Of a DNA stretch of 10,612 nt, positions 5,584 through 10,612 are shown piece after piece (positions within the stretch are counted from its first letter, which is position 1; every line of letters begins with the position of its first letter). Source of the stretch: an uncultured Clostridia bacterium (lineage in GTDB: Bacteria; Bacillota; Clostridia; Oscillospirales; UBA644); assembly GCA_904502105.1 (NCBI GenBank), contig CAJGDF010000035.1, positions 1 through 10,612 of the forward strand. Reading direction: 5' to 3'. The notes beneath the pieces were generated by a model that had not been told where the DNA came from, searched no databases, and saw only the letters and a list, made by a program, of their open reading frames with translations. The position numbers and the translations under genes were made by a program.

Positions 5584-6222
5584 ATGGGATTCATTCATTG
5601 TATCAGAATGACTTTTGATGCTCGGTATCGTGATAATTTTTTAAAACAAAAGAAAAGACATATTATGGCAATCAGGCATTGGGAAATTATGAATGACAGT
5701 TTTAGTATTCTAAAACAAACAGTATCTCCCAAAACTTTTTTCGGACGTTATGACGATGCCGTTTCAAATGCTCAAAAAGTTATAAATTTATATGACAATG
5801 CTCCGTTTGCAGAAAATGCAAAAGAGATTTACAGTGTACTTGTTGATGAAAAAGTGGATTTATGCAATGATTTTTTGTGTCGATGCAATGATATAGACGG
5901 CTTAGGTGTTGTTAAAGCTTATGTTGATGAACATCCTTGCTGTTTACCCAAGGAAAGCATGGCTTTTTTCGAGAATCTGTTAAAACTTACAGAAGAAAAC
6001 GATGATTTGGAATACTTCTTTTGCAGCGTTGTTTTTGACTCCGAAAAATCTTATTATTATCTTTCCGATATCGATAATATTAAGATAGGTGATAATGTTC
6101 TTGTTCCTGTTGGTGTTGAAAATGAACCGAAAATAGCTACGGTTGTTAAAACAGAAAAATTTAAAATAAGCAATGCACCGTATCCGATACGGAAATTAAA
6201 ATATATTATCAATGTTGTTTAA
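5584..6222 (+). CDS. Uncharacterised protein with helical middle and C-terminal beta-rich domain
   Basis: I do not recognise a named family. From ATG 5584 the product has 212 residues. The start is supported by AGGGA (5571-5575) 8 nt upstream and a promoter whose transcript would begin near 5557; in-frame ATG 5560 would add 8 residues but have almost no leader. The N-terminus is basic (about 1-30). The middle (about 45-140) looks helical and solvent-exposed, including FFGRYDDAVSNAQKVINLYD (52-71). The C-terminal part (about 144-209) alternates strands and loops, with YYYLSDIDNIKIGDNVLVPVG (157-177) and ISNAPYPIRKLKYI (195-208). It resembles small SH3/KOW-like barrels seen at the ends of uncharacterised Clostridia proteins, as I remember them. 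There is no signal peptide or membrane helix. The gene is more AT-rich than the ribosomal cluster before it. Coding is likely; function is unknown. Confidence 0.75.
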   Translation: MGFIHCIRMTFDARYRDNFLKQKKRHIMAIRHWEIMNDSFSILKQTVSPKTFFGRYDDAVSNAQKVINLYDNAPFAENAKEIYSVLVDEKVDLCNDFLCRCNDIDGLGVVKAYVDEHPCCLPKESMAFFENLLKLTEENDDLEYFFCSVVFDSEKSYYYLSDIDNIKIGDNVLVPVGVENEPKIATVVKTEKFKISNAPYPIRKLKYIINVV

Positions 6223-6282
6223 TAATTCAATATCCATTCCCATTGATCCTTTTCATAATAAATATTATTTTAGAAAATAATT

Positions 6283-6960
6283 ATGATAATTTTAACATCA
6301 AAAAAAATACCTGAGTCTGTTCTTGCTTATTTTGATCAGACGGTTTTTTTGCCCGATAATCCAAAAATCGAATCAAAAGTTGCGTTTCACACCGATCTTT
6401 CGGTTTTTTCTTTTGGTGATACTCTTATCTGCGCACCGTATCTGTTTGAATTTCTTTCCCGAAAGATTCAAAATATTTCAGTCATTTGCGGGTCCGAATC
6501 CTATTCCCCTTATCCTTACGAAATAGCCTACAATGCGGCTCTTGTCGGGAATAAGCTTTTATGTAAAACAGAATATACATGCAAAATTATACTTGAAAAA
6601 TGTCTTGAACGCGGCATAACTCCCGTGAACGTATCTCAGGGATATGCCAAATGCAGTACTGTTGTTGTTAACGATAATTCGGTAATAACATCTGACCGTT
6701 CAATTCAGAAGGCTACCGAAAAAGAGGGTATAAATGCGCTTTTTGTTTCAAACGAAGGTGTTTTTCTTGACGGTTATCCGAACGGATTTATCGGTGGGGC
6801 GTCTGTTGTTACCGATAAAGAAGTAATTTTTATCGGAAATATTTCATGCTCTCCGGATGTTCAAAAGATAATTGATTTTGTTGAAACAAACGGCAAGAAG
6901 GTCGTTTCATTCCCTGAAGAAAAGCTTTATGATATCGGAAGTCCCATAGCTTTGTTTTAA
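6283..6960 (+). CDS. DUF6873-type protein with probable GME (guanidine-modifying enzyme-like) fold
   Basis: A 225-residue soluble protein resembling the DUF6873 family common in Clostridia, whose members are predicted to share the fold of arginine deiminases and amidinotransferases. Supporting segments in order are HTDLSVFSFGDTLICAP (36-52), YPYEIAYNAALVGNKLLC (77-94), VNVSQGYAKCSTVVVNDNSVITSDRSI (115-141), EGVFLDGYPNGFIGGASVV (158-176) and IFIGNISCSPD (182-192). The tail SFPEEKLYDIGSPIALF resembles the 'D-x-G' closing strand of the fold. Candidate active-site residues by position are His36, Asp38, Cys124 and Asp138, but this is inference. The 60 nt before the ATG show no good Shine-Dalgarno or promoter, so it may be cotranscribed with the upstream gene. 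yunB follows 22 nt downstream. No substrate can be assigned. Confidence 0.68.
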   Translation: MIILTSKKIPESVLAYFDQTVFLPDNPKIESKVAFHTDLSVFSFGDTLICAPYLFEFLSRKIQNISVICGSESYSPYPYEIAYNAALVGNKLLCKTEYTCKIILEKCLERGITPVNVSQGYAKCSTVVVNDNSVITSDRSIQKATEKEGINALFVSNEGVFLDGYPNGFIGGASVVTDKEVIFIGNISCSPDVQKIIDFVETNGKKVVSFPEEKLYDIGSPIALF

Positions 6961-6982
6961 CGCCTGAGGTCAATTTGAAGCT

Positions 6983-9644
<2,662 letters not shown>

Positions 9645-9656
9645 CGGAGGAAAAAA

Positions 9657-10612
9657 GTGATAAATTTATTAGCAAAATTATTTATACGCGATCATCAAAA
9701 AACAGAAGATCCTAATGTCCGCAATGCATACGGAACTCTTTGCGGCGGTATGGGTATCTTTTTGAATATCATTCTCTTTATTGTAAAACTGATCGCGGGA
9801 ACGCTCAGCGGTGCGATATCGGTTACTGCCGATGCTTTTAACAACCTTACAGATGCAGGCTCGTCTGTTATAACCCTTATCGGTTTTCGCATGGCAGGTC
9901 AAAAACCCGATAAGGATCATCCTTTCGGTCACGGCAGAATAGAATATGTTTCGGGCTTTATCGTTTCTATGATTATTATTCTTGTCGGCTTTGAACTTGG
10001 AAAAACATCCATTGAAAAGATCTTTTCCCCCGATCCCGCAGTTTTTAATTCTGTTTCGGCGCTGATACTTGTTTGTTCGGTTCTCGTTAAAGCATATATG
10101 GCTTTTTACAATTTTGGTGTCGGCAAGAAAATATCGTCATCTTCAATGAGAGCAACTGCATTTGACAGCCTTTCCGACTGTGTTTCAACATTGGTCGTTT
10201 TGATCTGTCTTGTCCTTTCTCTTTTTGTGAATATAAATCTTGACGCATACTGCGGTCTTGCCGTCTCGGCGTTCGTTCTCTTTTCAGGCATTCGCGCTGC
10301 AAAGGAAACAATGGATCCTCTTCTCGGTGCCCCTCCCGAAAAAGAGCTTATAGACGATATCGCGGATACTGTTTATTCCAACGGAAACGGCGCTATTCTC
10401 GGTATTCACGATCTCATAGTTCACGATTACGGACCCGGCAGAATGATGATCTCTCTTCATGCGGAGATCTCAGAGGAATCCGATCTCTTGCAGATGCACG
10501 ATCTTATTGATAATATCGAACGTAAGCTCAGAGAAAAGCTTCATTGCGATGCTGTTATACATATGGACCCAATCGCAGTGCACGACGAGAAGATATCTGC
10601 GGTCAGAGAAGC
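9657..10612 (+). CDS. Cation diffusion facilitator transporter, 3' end outside window
   Basis: The first 318 codons of a CDF-family metal/proton antiporter; the stop lies beyond the window. The GTG start follows GGAGG (9646-9650) at 6 nt spacing and 12 nt after the ligA stop, so it probably shares the ligA transcript. Predicted membrane helices are roughly at 30-52, 56-78, 97-115, 130-152, 170-192 and 196-214. The cytoplasmic C-terminal domain follows (from about 225) with the IHDLIVHDYGPG motif (250-261). The loop after helix 2 has DKDHPFGHGRIEY (85-97), the family signature. The transport-site residues are Asn62/Asp66 in ADAFNNLTDAGSS and Asp170/Asp174 in AFDSLSDCVST. This N-D/D-D set, rather than D-D/H-D, resembles that described for manganese exporters of the family. 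CDF membership is secure; the manganese preference is inference. Confidence 0.93.
   Translation, partial: MINLLAKLFIRDHQKTEDPNVRNAYGTLCGGMGIFLNIILFIVKLIAGTLSGAISVTADAFNNLTDAGSSVITLIGFRMAGQKPDKDHPFGHGRIEYVSGFIVSMIIILVGFELGKTSIEKIFSPDPAVFNSVSALILVCSVLVKAYMAFYNFGVGKKISSSSMRATAFDSLSDCVSTLVVLICLVLSLFVNINLDAYCGLAVSAFVLFSGIRAAKETMDPLLGAPPEKELIDDIADTVYSNGNGAILGIHDLIVHDYGPGRMMISLHAEISEESDLLQMHDLIDNIERKLREKLHCDAVIHMDPIAVHDEKISAVRE

Noticed and set aside
6243..6268. Promoter TTGATC...TATTAT before the DUF6873-like gene
   Set aside because: The spacer is only 14 nt in a very AT-rich stretch where such hexamers are common by chance.

Overview
The window looks like chromosomal DNA from a spore-forming Clostridia-type Firmicute, possibly Oscillospirales-like. 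This is inferred from the rpmG-secE-nusG-rplK-rplA order, strong AAGGAGG-type ribosome binding sites, clear TTGACA/TATAAT-type promoters, a YunB sporulation protein and a DUF6873-type protein. Most of it is ordinary core genome. I see no mobile element, CRISPR array, phage gene, tRNA or rRNA.

Layout. (1) Positions 1-522 are the 3' end of a probable zinc-metallopeptidase-like gene whose start lies outside the window. It converges on a leftward FAD-dependent oxidoreductase (653-1906), and a shared hairpin at 589-621 can terminate both. (2) A short intergenic region carries two overlapping, oppositely directed promoters built on one palindrome. It drives the oxidoreductase leftward and a cytoplasmic phosphodiester glycosidase (NAGPA-domain) protein rightward (2101-2982). 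(3) A strong extended -10 promoter and a roughly 145-nt potentially structured leader precede the transcription/translation/secretion cluster rpmG (L33), secE, nusG, rplK (L11) and rplA (L1). A hairpin just before the rplA ribosome binding site closely matches the known L1-binding motif and is probably an L1 autoregulatory site. The cluster ends in a clear intrinsic terminator, and the usual next genes rplJ, rplL, rpoB and rpoC are absent here. (4) A new promoter starts an AT-rich uncharacterised gene (5584-6222), followed by a DUF6873-like gene (6283-6960), yunB, ligA (NAD+-dependent DNA ligase) and a 3'-truncated cation diffusion facilitator transporter. The last four are tightly packed on the + strand and are probably largely cotranscribed.

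How the genes work together. The central cluster links ribosome assembly (L33, L11, L1), transcription elongation (NusG) and protein export (SecE), as in many bacteria, with L1 probably controlling its own translation. The right half mixes sporulation (YunB), DNA replication/repair (LigA) and metal homeostasis (CDF) without an obvious common pathway. The most useful observations are the L1 site, the rpmG leader, the interlocked divergent promoters and the truncated ribosomal operon. I did not find convincing evidence of a wholly new biological system.
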